Source: G965212005 sp965212005 (GTDB taxonomy: Bacteria; Pseudomonadota; Gammaproteobacteria; Porifericomitales; Porifericomitaceae). Taken from it: a DNA stretch of 64,000 nt. The stretch is taken from NCBI GenBank assembly GCA_965212005.1, contig OZ243038.1:496001-560000 (forward strand). The letters run 5' to 3'. Under the pieces are notes generated by a model. That model was not told the DNA's origin and did no database searches. It saw only the letters and a program-made list of their open reading frames with translations. This document shows, one piece after another, positions 53,369-62,024 of the stretch (position 1 is the first letter of the stretch; the number at the start of each line of letters is the position of its first letter). The position numbers were made by a program, and so were the translations under genes.

Positions 53369-54361
53369 TTAGTTGTCAATTTTATTAATGATTTTCTTTG
53401 CGAGGGTTTTAAAATCTTTTCGGCAACTCTTAACAGCATTTTGTTGTGCACCAATAACCCCATCGGCGGGATTCAGTAGAAACATGGGTTTATTTGCTTC
53501 CTGCGCCATAGGCATAAGCGATCGGTAGTCCTTCAAATGCGCCAGCATATTCCGGTCATTTTCGATCAACGTGGAAGAATGATTATTTTTTTTGATCTCC
53601 TTCCTGACAGATTTTTTATATTCTTCCGGTATCTTTTCAATCCACCTTAAATACGCTTGGACTGGACGTCTTAATCTTGTGGTGTGTCGCATAACGATAT
53701 AACCGAGTGGTTTCATATTCCCGTCAGGGAGATCAATATTCAAAGCTTTGGGTTTCTTTTTAATGCGCTCTTTCCATGCTTTTCGCCAACTTTTGAGGAC
53801 CGGCCCCACATTGCGTAATCCTTGCAGTGAAAACAAATCAGGTGCAAGCGGTATCACCACATAATCACTGGCTATCAGTGCGGCACGATTGATAGCACCA
53901 AGGTTAGGTCCTACATCTATAAGAATCAGATCGGCCTCAAATTTTTTTCCCGCACTGGCGATCAACCGTGCGAAAGCGGTTGTAACACGAAAGGCCCTTT
54001 TATCTTGATCCATACATTTCGGCCATTGCCCGGACAAATCATCTTCACGCTTTGAAAGCATAAGATCGCCTGTTAATAAGCCGATACGTTCATCAATTTT
54101 CTCAATATGGGGTTTATCTGAAATATCTCCTTCTCCGTCAAACAGGTCTGCGATATCTCTGTCAATGGTTTTCTTGTCGTTTCTATGCCAAATTTCCGCC
54201 AGCGTGTCCTCGTCCAAAAACATTCCGCTAAGGTTCGCTTGTGGGTCTAAATCGGCCGCAATAACACGATGGTCAAGCTCTCCAAACATCCACGCGAGAT
54301 GATAAACAAGCGAGGTCTTTCCCACGCCGCCTTTGTTATTGAAAAATGCGATCGTTTTCAT
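53369..54361 (-). CDS. ParA/MinD-type ATPase
   Basis: The 330-residue product has the deviant Walker A NNKGGVGKTSL (residues 8-18), a second switch ADLDPQANLSG and Walker B DLILIDVGPNLGAINRAAL, all typical of ParA/Soj ATPases. After the ATPase core the sequence is Lys-rich (RIKKKPKA, KEIKKNNHSS), which may give nonspecific DNA binding. No ParB, parS or centromere-like repeats are nearby, and no N-terminal helix-turn-helix is present. Its ATG overlaps the stop of the preceding gene (ATGA), so the two products are made together. AT-rich codon use marks it as foreign. Confidence 0.9.
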   Translation of the reverse strand: MKTIAFFNNKGGVGKTSLVYHLAWMFGELDHRVIAADLDPQANLSGMFLDEDTLAEIWHRNDKKTIDRDIADLFDGEGDISDKPHIEKIDERIGLLTGDLMLSKREDDLSGQWPKCMDQDKRAFRVTTAFARLIASAGKKFEADLILIDVGPNLGAINRAALIASDYVVIPLAPDLFSLQGLRNVGPVLKSWRKAWKERIKKKPKALNIDLPDGNMKPLGYIVMRHTTRLRRPVQAYLRWIEKIPEEYKKSVRKEIKKNNHSSTLIENDRNMLAHLKDYRSLMPMAQEANKPMFLLNPADGVIGAQQNAVKSCRKDFKTLAKKIINKIDN

Positions 54362-55548
54362 GACCGTTTTTTGATCGTGGCAAGAATATAGGTATCCTGA
54401 ACATCAAATTTCAAACGAGGGTTGTTATTTTCACGTAATGCCTTCTTCGCTGTAACGATGCCGATTCCAAATCGCTGCATGAAACCCATATTCTTTAAAG
54501 CTTCCGCAATGGTGGGGTTGCGGTAATCTGTAGCGCCGGGAGTGCCAAAATTGTCACTGGTTACCGTACCATAAACCGCGCCCGGACTTATAATTTCTAT
54601 CTTGTCAGCAAACCAGTGTATTCGTACCGGCATGTTGGAATTTTCGTAGTTCCTGTGAACCACCGCATTACGAGTCAGTTCGCGTAACGCCTCAAAAGGG
54701 TAGTCCGGTTTTTCCGTGTGTGTTTCTCCGCTTGTATCAAGTGCGTTAGCGATATGCACCTTCAAAATTTGATCTAACTCGACAAGCTGATCTGACAATG
54801 TTCCATGTATCTCTTTTTGATCCAGGATGGGATCAGTGACCTCATTTCCCGCATAACGCACGAACTGAATATATGCACCCGGAAACCAATCAGTTGGCCT
54901 ATTTCCCAGGACAAGGATTGCCGTAGCCGTCGGGTTTCCATCTCTTGCGATAAGGCGTAACGCCTTTAACTGATCGTCTTGCTTTCGGTCATTCTTTTCC
55001 AGCACTTCCGATGACACGGCAACAGGCAAGTATTCATTCACAAACTTCTGCACGTCCAGGTCGTCTCTCACGGACGCGCCACTTACCCCTTGCATATCAT
55101 AGGGCAAGTTCCCCCAACGGCGTTTGTCCGTCAGGCGGCGTTCCTCCTCAGCAGTGGCCTGACCGTGTCTTGGACCAACCCTGATCCAACACTTGCCATC
55201 ACTTTTTACCGGCGGATTCTCTGAAGGTTCCACCTGTATTACTGCAACTTCACAGCCATTCAGATTTTTCTTATCAACTTCCATACTCGGGAAGGGAAGT
55301 ATCTTGCCATCACTTCGCAGTCCCCCGAGTGTTTGCAACAGCCCATCATCAATAGTTAAGCCGGCGCAACTTCCGTCATCTTTCATTCCAATAAAAACAA
55401 AACCGGGCATGTGATGGTTGTGAAGATCATTGGCGAAAGCACAAATTGCCTTCCGAGCTTTGTCCATGTCTCTTATGGACTCAGTAAATTCCACGCGGTC
55501 GCTTTCACCACGAGTGATAATCTCTGTCAACTCAGCGTCAGTCAACAT
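54358..55548 (-). CDS. AlbA_2 (Schlafen-like) / HATPase_c_4 ATP-binding protein
   Basis: The 396-residue product begins with an AlbA_2-type domain (about residues 12-135): ESDRVEFTESI, a CAFANDLHNHH block, IGMKDDGSCAG and CWIRVGPRHGQATAEEE. A central region of unknown fold follows, then a C-terminal HATPase_c_4 domain (ALRELTRNAVVHRNYENSN, KIEIISPGAVYG, YRNPTIAEALKNMGF, RFGIGI). Proteins of this architecture are often labelled transcriptional regulators or RecG-like. They also occur near restriction and other defence genes, and the AlbA_2 domain resembles Schlafen nucleases. ATG at 55548. First gene of the pair. Confidence 0.85.
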   Translation of the reverse strand: MLTDAELTEIITRGESDRVEFTESIRDMDKARKAICAFANDLHNHHMPGFVFIGMKDDGSCAGLTIDDGLLQTLGGLRSDGKILPFPSMEVDKKNLNGCEVAVIQVEPSENPPVKSDGKCWIRVGPRHGQATAEEERRLTDKRRWGNLPYDMQGVSGASVRDDLDVQKFVNEYLPVAVSSEVLEKNDRKQDDQLKALRLIARDGNPTATAILVLGNRPTDWFPGAYIQFVRYAGNEVTDPILDQKEIHGTLSDQLVELDQILKVHIANALDTSGETHTEKPDYPFEALRELTRNAVVHRNYENSNMPVRIHWFADKIEIISPGAVYGTVTSDNFGTPGATDYRNPTIAEALKNMGFMQRFGIGIVTAKKALRENNNPRLKFDVQDTYILATIKKRS

Positions 55549-55719
55549 GGTCTTGTTTCTCTCAAAACAGAAAGGATCCGGTAAGATCGCCGTAGTTCAA
55601 GTTGCTGATTTTAGATGAAAGGATGAGCAGCCATTGAGGAGCACCACATTCAGGCAAAACATAAAACCCCGTCTCAAATCAAACGGCATTTCGTCCCATT
55701 TCAAACGAGCGTCTACAGG

Positions 55720-55965
55720 CTACAGGACTGGCATCGCCGGATCCCCGGGGTAAACACTGCAGGCCATCAGGCCGGCGGCGGCGAGGACGCGCACAGACGC
55801 CATCGGCGACTCGTTCCACTGGCTATTGCAGCCGTGTAGCATCAGTACTGCGCCGGTGCCTGGAATAGCGCTCTCCCTGCTGTCGCCGACCCAGACGGCG
55901 CGGAGAGACTCCAGATCCCGCACCCCTGTGGAAAGCACGGAAACTCCGATCATCTGAGCGCTCAT
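55720..55965 (-). CDS. Short hypothetical frame overlapping the right direct repeat
   Basis: An 81-codon frame starting MSAQMIGVSVLSTGVRD, about 90 bases downstream of hisZ on the same strand. Its last third is encoded by the 72-bp flanking repeat. I recognise no domain. The left repeat encodes nearly the same C-terminal string but in-frame stops follow, and no matching upstream part exists there. It may be a real small gene whose end was copied, or a chance frame across a dispersed repeat. Confidence 0.3.
   Translation of the reverse strand: MSAQMIGVSVLSTGVRDLESLRAVWVGDSRESAIPGTGAVLMLHGCNSQWNESPMASVRVLAAAGLMACSVYPGDPAMPVL
55745..55816 (+). repeat. Right 72-bp direct repeat flanking the island
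   Basis: Counterpart of 52862-52933, with eight substitutions and no gaps. The longest identical stretch is aggacgcgcacagacgcc. The divergence argues against a very recent site-specific integration and is more consistent with two members of a genomic repeat family. Confidence 0.9.
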
Positions 55966-56052
55966 CGTGCGGGGAATCCATTGACGTGGAAGCCGCGAAA
56001 TATGATCCGCGCACTCCCCTCCGCCCGGCGCCCGGTCCGTCGCTGAAGCGGG

Positions 56053-57258
56053 TCATTGTTTCAGCGGGTAAACTTGCCAGCCGCCCTGGACGTTCTGGGC
56101 GGGGCGCAGTTCCCGATCGCATCCCATTTCAGCGGCACCGCCCAGTTGATCCGGCAACAAGGTAATGACCACCTCGCCGGCAGCACGCAACCGGTCCACC
56201 TCCTTTCGCAAGGCGGCATCTTCAGACCACGGCGCCAGAATGGCACGATGCTGTAGTGGCGACTCCTGCGGCGGCATATACAGATCGAACAGTGCCTTGG
56301 CGTCGGTGCTGAAACCGGTAGCCGGGCGCGGCCGACCAAAGGCGCGGCCGATGTGATCATAGCGCCCTCCCTGGGCTATGCTCTGTCCTGCGCCGGGCAC
56401 GTGCGCGGAAAACACCACGCCGGTGTGGTAGCGGTAACCGCGGGGCTCCGCCAGGTCGAAGTGCAATTTATCCTTCTCTCCCATACGCACGCTGATCAGT
56501 TCGGCAAGGCGACGCAACTCCTGCAGGCAGTTACGCAACTCGTCGCCGAGTGGCTCCAATAACTGCCCGGCCTCCTCCAGCACGTGCGCCCCGCCGTGCA
56601 GGCTCGGCAAGACAGACAACGGCAGTTTCAATGAGTCCGGCACGGACCATTCCACCAGGCGCCGATTGAGTTCATCCCCGGCTTTGCGCAGCAGCAGGTT
56701 GTACAGTTCATGCCGCTGCGCACGCTGCAAGTCAGCCTGTTTGATCAGGTGGCGCACGATGCCAACATGTCCAAGCTCCACGTGGATCTGCGGAAACCCG
56801 GCCAGGCGCAGCGTGTCCAGCATGAGTCCGATCACCTCGGCGTCGCTTTCAATGCCGGCGTGCCCAAAAAGCTCCACGCCGGTCTGCATCAGGCAGCGGT
56901 TGTCGCGCACGCTCGCGGCCCGGGCATGTAGCACTGATCCCAGGTAACACAAACGCACGGGCAGATCCCGGCGCAGCCGGCAGGCGTCAATACGGGCCAT
57001 CTGCGGGGTCAGATCGGAGCGGATTCCTATCATCCGTCCGCTGCGCTGATCGGTCAGCTTGAAGGTCTCCCGCTCTAAATCGCTGCCGGTGCCGGTGAGC
57101 AGGGATTCCAGGTACTCGACGAGCGGAGGCATGGCCAGTTCATAGCCCCATGCGATGTACTGATCGATAATCCGGCGCGACAGCTGTTCAAACTGACTCG
57201 CGCGCGGCGGCAACAGTTCGTCTATACCGTCCGGTAGCCAGCCTTCATCTCTATCCAT
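56053..57258 (-). CDS. hisZ: ATP phosphoribosyltransferase regulatory subunit HisZ
   Basis: Catalytically inactive HisRS paralogue that activates the short form of HisG in histidine synthesis. The 401 residues begin WLPDGIDELLPPRASQFEQL, with YELAMPPLVEYLESLL, RSDLTPQMARIDA, CYLGSVLHARA and YHTGVVFSAHVPG. The HisRS-specific anticodon domain is replaced by a short C-terminal segment, supporting HisZ rather than HisS. The ATG at 57258 gives MDRDEGWLPDG. It follows yjeT at 229 bases in the usual hflK-hflC-yjeT-hisZ order, but purA is missing after it. The gap 55966-56052 is empty. Confidence 0.92.
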   Translation of the reverse strand: MDRDEGWLPDGIDELLPPRASQFEQLSRRIIDQYIAWGYELAMPPLVEYLESLLTGTGSDLERETFKLTDQRSGRMIGIRSDLTPQMARIDACRLRRDLPVRLCYLGSVLHARAASVRDNRCLMQTGVELFGHAGIESDAEVIGLMLDTLRLAGFPQIHVELGHVGIVRHLIKQADLQRAQRHELYNLLLRKAGDELNRRLVEWSVPDSLKLPLSVLPSLHGGAHVLEEAGQLLEPLGDELRNCLQELRRLAELISVRMGEKDKLHFDLAEPRGYRYHTGVVFSAHVPGAGQSIAQGGRYDHIGRAFGRPRPATGFSTDAKALFDLYMPPQESPLQHRAILAPWSEDAALRKEVDRLRAAGEVVITLLPDQLGGAAEMGCDRELRPAQNVQGGWQVYPLKQ

Positions 57259-57487
57259 AGTCAGCCCGCAGCGTTCAGAGGATAACGCAGGGAGCCTGCG
57301 CAAGCCGTGCCAGGGCCAGTCACGTGCAGATGACCACGGCCACGAAACAACGCGCCCTCAATATACGAAAAAGCCGGCAGGGACACGCCGGAGCACTCTG
57401 TGCGGGCGGGGAGCACGGACCCGACCGTCCGCGAACGGCAAAGATCGGAGGGATAGAGGCACCCCGCTGAGCAAGCTCCGCGGATCA

Positions 57488-57679
57488 TCAAAGCAGCTTC
57501 AGAAAAAGCAGGCCGAGCAGCATCAACCCGAGTCCCACCACGCGCCAGGCGATCTCTGTCATCTGCGCGGCATAGAGCAGACCGATGCGAAAGCGGCGCG
57601 GAGATACAAAGGGGAAAATGCCTTGAATTATCATGAGCAAAGCGATTGCCCGCAACAATTCATGAGCCAGCTCCTGCAC
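57488..57679 (-). CDS. yjeT: DUF2065 (YjeT-type) small inner-membrane protein
   Basis: The 63 residues have two hydrophobic helices flanking ..FPFVSPRRFR: ALLMIIQGIF and VVGLGLMLLGLLFLKLL. This is the YjeT/DUF2065 pattern, consistently encoded between hflC and purA or hisZ. Function unknown. ATG at 57679. Confidence 0.85.
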   Translation of the reverse strand: MQELAHELLRAIALLMIIQGIFPFVSPRRFRIGLLYAAQMTEIAWRVVGLGLMLLGLLFLKLL

Positions 57680-57876
57680 GGGGCTCTACGGCCGGCGACG
57701 GGCAGACTTCCACGCGCACTGCGGCTCCCGCCGCCGCATGGCTGTACCGGCGACATTCGACGCCGCGCCCGCCAGGTCGCTCATTGCGGTCCATACAGAC
57801 CTTTCACCCTTCGCCGATGCCAGGAAAATGCCGTCTTCAGCACAATCCCGGCACGATCCCTGCCCTGTACCCAAGC

Positions 57877-58746
57877 TCAGTTTTCCGGATTAGGAGCCTT
57901 AAAGTACTTGAAGAAGTCCGCCTCCGGGCTAACCAGCAACATGTCCCTGCCGTGCTGAAAACTGTTGCGGTAAGCATTCAGGCTGCGGTACAGATCGTAA
58001 AATTCCTCGTCCTGTCCGAAGACATTGGCGTAGATGTTGGCTGATTTGGCGTCTCCTTCGCCGCGTGCAATCTCCGATTTACGGTAGGCTTCGGCCAGGA
58101 TCACTTCCCGCTCGCGGTCGGCGCTGGCACGTATGCGCTCCGCCGCTTCTTCGCCCCGCGCCCGCAGATCCTTGGCGACCCGCTCGCGTTCGGAACGCAT
58201 GCGCGCATAAACCGATTCGCTCACTTCCTCCGGAAGATCGATGCGCATCGTACGCACGTCCACCACCGTCACGCCCAACTCCGTTGCCAACTCGGACGTG
58301 GTGTCGCGCACTATTTCCATGATTTCACCGCGCTCACTGGCTACCACGTCCTGCACGGTGCGCTTGCCGAACTCGTCACGCAGTGCGCTGTTAATCCGCT
58401 GCGCCAGCAGAATATTGGCACGGTTCAAATCGCCGGTAGTGGCACGGTAAAAGTTGCTGACGTCGGATATGCGCCATTTCACGTAGTAATCAACGGTAAC
58501 GTCTTTTTTCTCTTGCGTAAGGAAGCGCTGCGGCTCCTGGTCCAAAGTCAGCAACCGGCGCTCAAACTTCTGCACAGTATTGACAAACGGGATCATGAAG
58601 TGCAGGCCGGGCTTTACGTTGATCGTTTGGATCTCGCGGAATTTGAAAACCAACGCCTGCTCCCACTGGTTGACCCGGAACAGTCCCTTGAACAGGATCA
58701 GCCCTGCCAAAACCAGGAGAATAACAGCCAGCTTAACCAGTTTCAT
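57877..58746 (-). CDS. hflC: HflC, SPFH-domain regulator of FtsH
   Basis: With HflK, HflC forms a large periplasmic cage around the FtsH protease and modulates its activity. The 289 residues have an N-terminal membrane anchor (LAVILLVLAGLILFKGL) and the SPFH/band-7 domain (VNQWEQALVFKFREI, PGLHFMIPFV). An Ala/Arg/Glu coiled coil follows (SERERVAKDLRARGEEAAER), and the C-terminal FFKYFK is typical of HflC. It lies five bases after hflK. Confidence 0.95.
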   Translation of the reverse strand: MKLVKLAVILLVLAGLILFKGLFRVNQWEQALVFKFREIQTINVKPGLHFMIPFVNTVQKFERRLLTLDQEPQRFLTQEKKDVTVDYYVKWRISDVSNFYRATTGDLNRANILLAQRINSALRDEFGKRTVQDVVASERGEIMEIVRDTTSELATELGVTVVDVRTMRIDLPEEVSESVYARMRSERERVAKDLRARGEEAAERIRASADREREVILAEAYRKSEIARGEGDAKSANIYANVFGQDEEFYDLYRSLNAYRNSFQHGRDMLLVSPEADFFKYFKAPNPEN

Positions 58747-58751
58747 GACGA

Positions 58752-59942
58752 TCAGCGCGGTGCCCGGTCGCGTGCGTTCGCGCGGGAAAATCCCGCAGTG
58801 GGATCAGTTTGACCCGATGGCCCCCTGCCGTCTCCGGAACTGCGACCTGGACTGCGGTCCCGGCTCGTATCCACCGTACCTGGGCGCTGCCCGATCAGGC
58901 GGTCCACGGGCAAATAAATCAATTGGTTGCTCTCAGAGGCGGTGTCCAGGAATACTTTGCTGCTGTTTGACAGCACGGATTCGATCGCGTCCAGATACAG
59001 GCGCTTGCGCATTACTGCCGGCGCCAACCGATATTCCTGCAGCACTTGGTCAAAGCGGCTTGTTTCTCCCTCCGCCTGCGAAATGACGCGCTGTCTATAG
59101 CCGTCGGCTTCCTCGGTGATGCGTGCCGCCGCGCCGCGGGCGCGAGGCAGCAAATCGTTCTGGTAGGCTTCCGCCTGGTTCACCAGCCGCTGCTTGTCCT
59201 CGCGCGCCTTGATGGCGTCATCAAAGGCGGCTTTGACTTTTTCGGGTGGCTCGGCTGGCTGCATCTCCACGCCAACTACCAACAAGCCGGACTTGTAATC
59301 GTCCAATATGCTCTGGATCAGCACTTGCTGCCGCGCCTCAATCTGACTGCGTCCCTCGGTGAGCACAAAATCCAGTTTGCTCTTTCCGATCACCGAGCGC
59401 ACCGCACTTTCAGTGGCCTGGCGCAGCGTGGCCTCCGGCTGCACCACGTGGAACAGGTACTCCTCCGGACCGTAAATGCGGTATTGTACGGCGACTTCCA
59501 CCTTGACGATGTTTTCGTCCTGCGTCAGCATGGACGCTTGGTGCGTGACGGACTGCACCAGCGCGACGTTGACCTTGTAAAGTTTTTCGAGGGGACGGGG
59601 CAGGCGCATGTTCAGACCGGCGTTCAAGGTAGCGACGTGAGAACCGAAACGCAGCACGACGCCTTGTTCCTGCTCGTCGACAAAATAGAACATGTCGTAG
59701 ATCAGCCAACCGCACAACAGTACCAGCGGCAGCACCCAGGTATGGCGCCCCATTTTCCGTAAATCATCGCCACGGGAACCGCCGTCTCTGGAGCCACCGC
59801 CCAGCAAACGATTCAGGCTGCGCTGAATGCCGCGCAGAATCTCATCCAGGTCCGGCGGGCCTTCCCCTCCCGACCCCGGTCCCGGTCGCTGCCCCCGGGG
59901 AGTCCAAGGATCCTTGTCTCCGTTTGATTCCTTCCAAGCCAT
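58752..59942 (-). CDS. hflK: HflK, SPFH-domain regulator of FtsH
   Basis: The 396 residues begin MAWKESNGDKDPW, followed by a Gly/Pro/Arg-rich cytoplasmic segment, a membrane helix at about 71-90 (VLPLVLLCGWLIYDMFYFV), the SPFH domain (EQEQGVVLRFG, GLNMRLPRPLEKLYKVNV), a coiled coil, and a low-complexity tail. The ATG at 59942 matches homologues; an in-frame ATG at 59963 would add seven residues. First gene of hflK-hflC-yjeT-hisZ, with its own promoter candidate upstream. Confidence 0.95.
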   Translation of the reverse strand: MAWKESNGDKDPWTPRGQRPGPGSGGEGPPDLDEILRGIQRSLNRLLGGGSRDGGSRGDDLRKMGRHTWVLPLVLLCGWLIYDMFYFVDEQEQGVVLRFGSHVATLNAGLNMRLPRPLEKLYKVNVALVQSVTHQASMLTQDENIVKVEVAVQYRIYGPEEYLFHVVQPEATLRQATESAVRSVIGKSKLDFVLTEGRSQIEARQQVLIQSILDDYKSGLLVVGVEMQPAEPPEKVKAAFDDAIKAREDKQRLVNQAEAYQNDLLPRARGAAARITEEADGYRQRVISQAEGETSRFDQVLQEYRLAPAVMRKRLYLDAIESVLSNSSKVFLDTASESNQLIYLPVDRLIGQRPGTVDTSRDRSPGRSSGDGRGPSGQTDPTAGFSRANARDRAPR

Positions 59943-60162
59943 TTGCCAGCTTTCACCCCTCATGCGGAATGGTTCTCACCTAGATTTTTGAAAAACAGAA
60001 CCAGCGGCACTCCTGTCTCTGCGCTGCGCCGGCGCGGAGCCTGATCTGCCCTGTCGCCGCCTGGACACTGTGCATACCACACGGCGGGGAAGCACCGTCT
60101 GCGCGTTTCCCCCGCAGCTGTATGCCTGATCAAAGGCGGTCCTGCTCAGGCTCCGTAGGGCT

Positions 60163-60190
60163 ATTGTAACCGGTATTGCCTTCCATGCAA
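60163..60190 (-). promoter_or_regulatory. Candidate promoter upstream of hflK
   Basis: On the minus strand TTGCAT (60190-60185), a 16-base spacer and TACAAT (60168-60163). It lies in the 363-base hflX-hflK gap (59943-60305), which otherwise shows only an imperfect GGTTCT/AGAACC inverted repeat near 59968-59999 just before hflK. Confidence 0.45.
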
Positions 60191-60305
60191 AGCGCAGCAG
60201 GCCCGCGACCACCCTGCCACCGGGAAGCGACGGGAAAAGCCGCGTCCCATGCACCGACCGCGCGCGCTCCAACGCATAAGCGACCGTAGTGCCGGACCCG
60301 CAGCG

Positions 60306-61541
60306 TCAGCGGGGCGGCTCTACTCCGGCGTCCCGGCACAGCTGTTCCAGCCGGCTGCGCTGAACGCGCAGATGCAAAATCCAGCCCTTTTCCCTGTTAT
60401 CCTGCTCATCCAGCACTGATCCCTGCCTGAACAAATCAGAGCGCAAGCGGGAAGCGGAAAACGGCAGGTGCAGCTTAAAATGCCGCTCCGGCCCCCAGAA
60501 AAACTCAGCCACGGTGCGGGACAGGTGCTCCTTCCCCGCGCCACTGCGGGCGGAAAGATAGATCCGGGACGGAACGGTTCCCCGGTACACGCAGCCCGGC
60601 TCGGTTCCGGTGACGCGATCGATCTTGTTGTACACCAGGAACTGGGGAAGGTGAGCGGCGCCAATCTGCTGGATGATCCGGTTCACCTGCTCGATCCGGT
60701 CGTGGCGCAGCGGATCACTGCAATCGACCACCTGCAGCAACAAATCAGCACTGCAGATCTCCTCTAACGCGGCCCGGAAGGCAGTCGTCAGATCGGTCGG
60801 CAGATGGCGGATAAAACCGATCGTGTCGGCCAGCACTACATGCTGGCCCGATAGCAGCGGACAACGCCGCAAAGTAGGGTCCAATGTGACAAAAGGCTGC
60901 GAGGCGGTATCTGCCGAGGCGCCGGTCAACCGGTTAAACAAGGTGGATTTGCCCGCGTTGGTATATCCAACCAGCGCGACGATCGGGACCTGGTTGCGCT
61001 GGCGCAGCCGACGATTTTCCCGGCGCCGGCGATGCACTTTGCGCAGGCGGTCATGGATGTTTTGGATGCGATCTCCGATCAGACGCCGGTCGGTCTCCAG
61101 TTGCTTCTCGCCGGGACCGCGCAGGCCAATGCCACCCTTTTGTCTCTCCAGGTGCGTCCAGCCGCGCACCAATCTGCCGGAAAGATGTCGCAACTGGGCC
61201 AACTCCACCTGCAGCTTGCCCTCATAGCTGCGTGCGCGCTGCGCGAAAATGTCCAGGATCAGGCCGGTGCGGTCCAATACCCGGCATTGCAGCCGCTGCT
61301 CGATGCAGCGTTCCTGCAATGGACTCAGCGCGTGATTAAAAATGGCCAGTTCAGCGCCGTTTTCCCGCACCCGCTCGCGCAGCCGCGCCAGCTTGCCAAC
61401 CCCCAGTGGGCCGTAACGAGAGGGGGCGGAAGCGGCGACGGTCTCCAGCCCCCTGGAGCGCAACCCGGCGCCGGCGACCAATCCCAGGAATTCGTCCAGG
61501 TCTTCCACGCGGTCACCGGAACCGCCCACGTGCACCAGCAT
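60306..61541 (-). CDS. hflX: Ribosome-associated GTPase HflX
   Basis: Splits stalled ribosomes after heat or stress. The 411 residues have the HflX N-domain (VGKLARLRERVRE, NHALSPLQERCIEQRL, RTGLILDIFAQRARSYEGKL) and a GXGGPGE-like IGLRGPGEKQLETD. The G domain follows: GYTNAGKSTLFNRLTG (G1), ADTIGFIRHLP (G3) and VYNKID (G4). I chose the ATG at 61541, which has AGAGG eight bases upstream, over a GTG at 61562. It sits 50 bases downstream of hfq. Confidence 0.94.
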   Translation of the reverse strand: MLVHVGGSGDRVEDLDEFLGLVAGAGLRSRGLETVAASAPSRYGPLGVGKLARLRERVRENGAELAIFNHALSPLQERCIEQRLQCRVLDRTGLILDIFAQRARSYEGKLQVELAQLRHLSGRLVRGWTHLERQKGGIGLRGPGEKQLETDRRLIGDRIQNIHDRLRKVHRRRRENRRLRQRNQVPIVALVGYTNAGKSTLFNRLTGASADTASQPFVTLDPTLRRCPLLSGQHVVLADTIGFIRHLPTDLTTAFRAALEEICSADLLLQVVDCSDPLRHDRIEQVNRIIQQIGAAHLPQFLVYNKIDRVTGTEPGCVYRGTVPSRIYLSARSGAGKEHLSRTVAEFFWGPERHFKLHLPFSASRLRSDLFRQGSVLDEQDNREKGWILHLRVQRSRLEQLCRDAGVEPPR

Positions 61542-61591
61542 GGCATCGCCTCTGCCGGGCACCGGTTGGTTCGTTGGGCTGATATGGGCGC

Positions 61592-61894
61592 TCAGCTGAA
61601 GTTGCCTCCTCCCTCCTTCATCATCCCCTGGCCCGGCTCGACTCCGGGGGCTCCCTTGTCCTCCTGTTCTTCGCTGTACTTGGACAGCTTTACGTTGCGG
61701 GACGGTACGATGGTAGAAATCGCGTGCTTGTAAATCACTTGGCTGACCGAGTTGCGCAGCAGAATCACGAACTGGTCAAAAGACTCGACTTGCCCCTGCA
61801 GCTTGATTCCATTCACCAGATACACGGAGACTGGTATCCGATCTTTACGTAAAACGTTCAAAAACGGGTCCTGCAGCGTATATCCTTTACTCAT
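61592..61894 (-). CDS. hfq: RNA chaperone Hfq
   Basis: Hexameric Sm-like protein that pairs small RNAs with mRNAs. The 100 residues begin MSKGYTLQDPFLNVLRKDR, then VYLVNGIKLQGQVESFDQF (Sm1) and YKHAISTIVPSR (Sm2). An acidic, Gly-rich tail ending MMKEGGGNFS replaces the usual C-terminus. A strong G-rich ribosome-binding site precedes the ATG. Confidence 0.97.
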   Translation of the reverse strand: MSKGYTLQDPFLNVLRKDRIPVSVYLVNGIKLQGQVESFDQFVILLRNSVSQVIYKHAISTIVPSRNVKLSKYSEEQEDKGAPGVEPGQGMMKEGGGNFS

Positions 61895-61960
61895 GGTCCC
61901 CCCCTACCTCTTAATTAAACAATTAGGAATGCACACAAGCAGCGCCCATGTTTTTTAGTA

Positions 61961-61966
61961 ATTATA
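61961..61966 (-). promoter_or_regulatory. Candidate -10 element of hfq
   Basis: A consensus TATAAT on the minus strand about 65 bases before the hfq start, in an AT-rich patch of the miaA-hfq gap. The -35 region lacks a good hexamer but carries a CTCA/TGAG inverted repeat. In E. coli hfq also has promoters of its own inside and after miaA. Confidence 0.5.
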
Positions 61967-62024
61967 CTCTCACTTGAGCTAAAACGGAAAATTACCCGTT
62001 TCCCGCTCGGCGCGGCAGACCCCG

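Larger units (their letters stand above)
52862..55816. mobile_element. AT-rich genomic island with AlbA_2/ParA gene pair
   Basis: A 2.95-kb segment bounded by 72-bp imperfect direct repeats. The interior is visibly richer in A and T than everything around it, including codon third positions of both genes. It contains IS256-type debris at the left end and two co-transcribed genes. It has no integrase, relaxase or replication initiator. The motif tgggacg occurs twice near the left end (about 52963 and 53035) and once inverted near the right end (about 55691), possibly leftover recombinase arm sites. Acquisition by transfer is inferred from composition and flanks. Confidence 0.7.
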
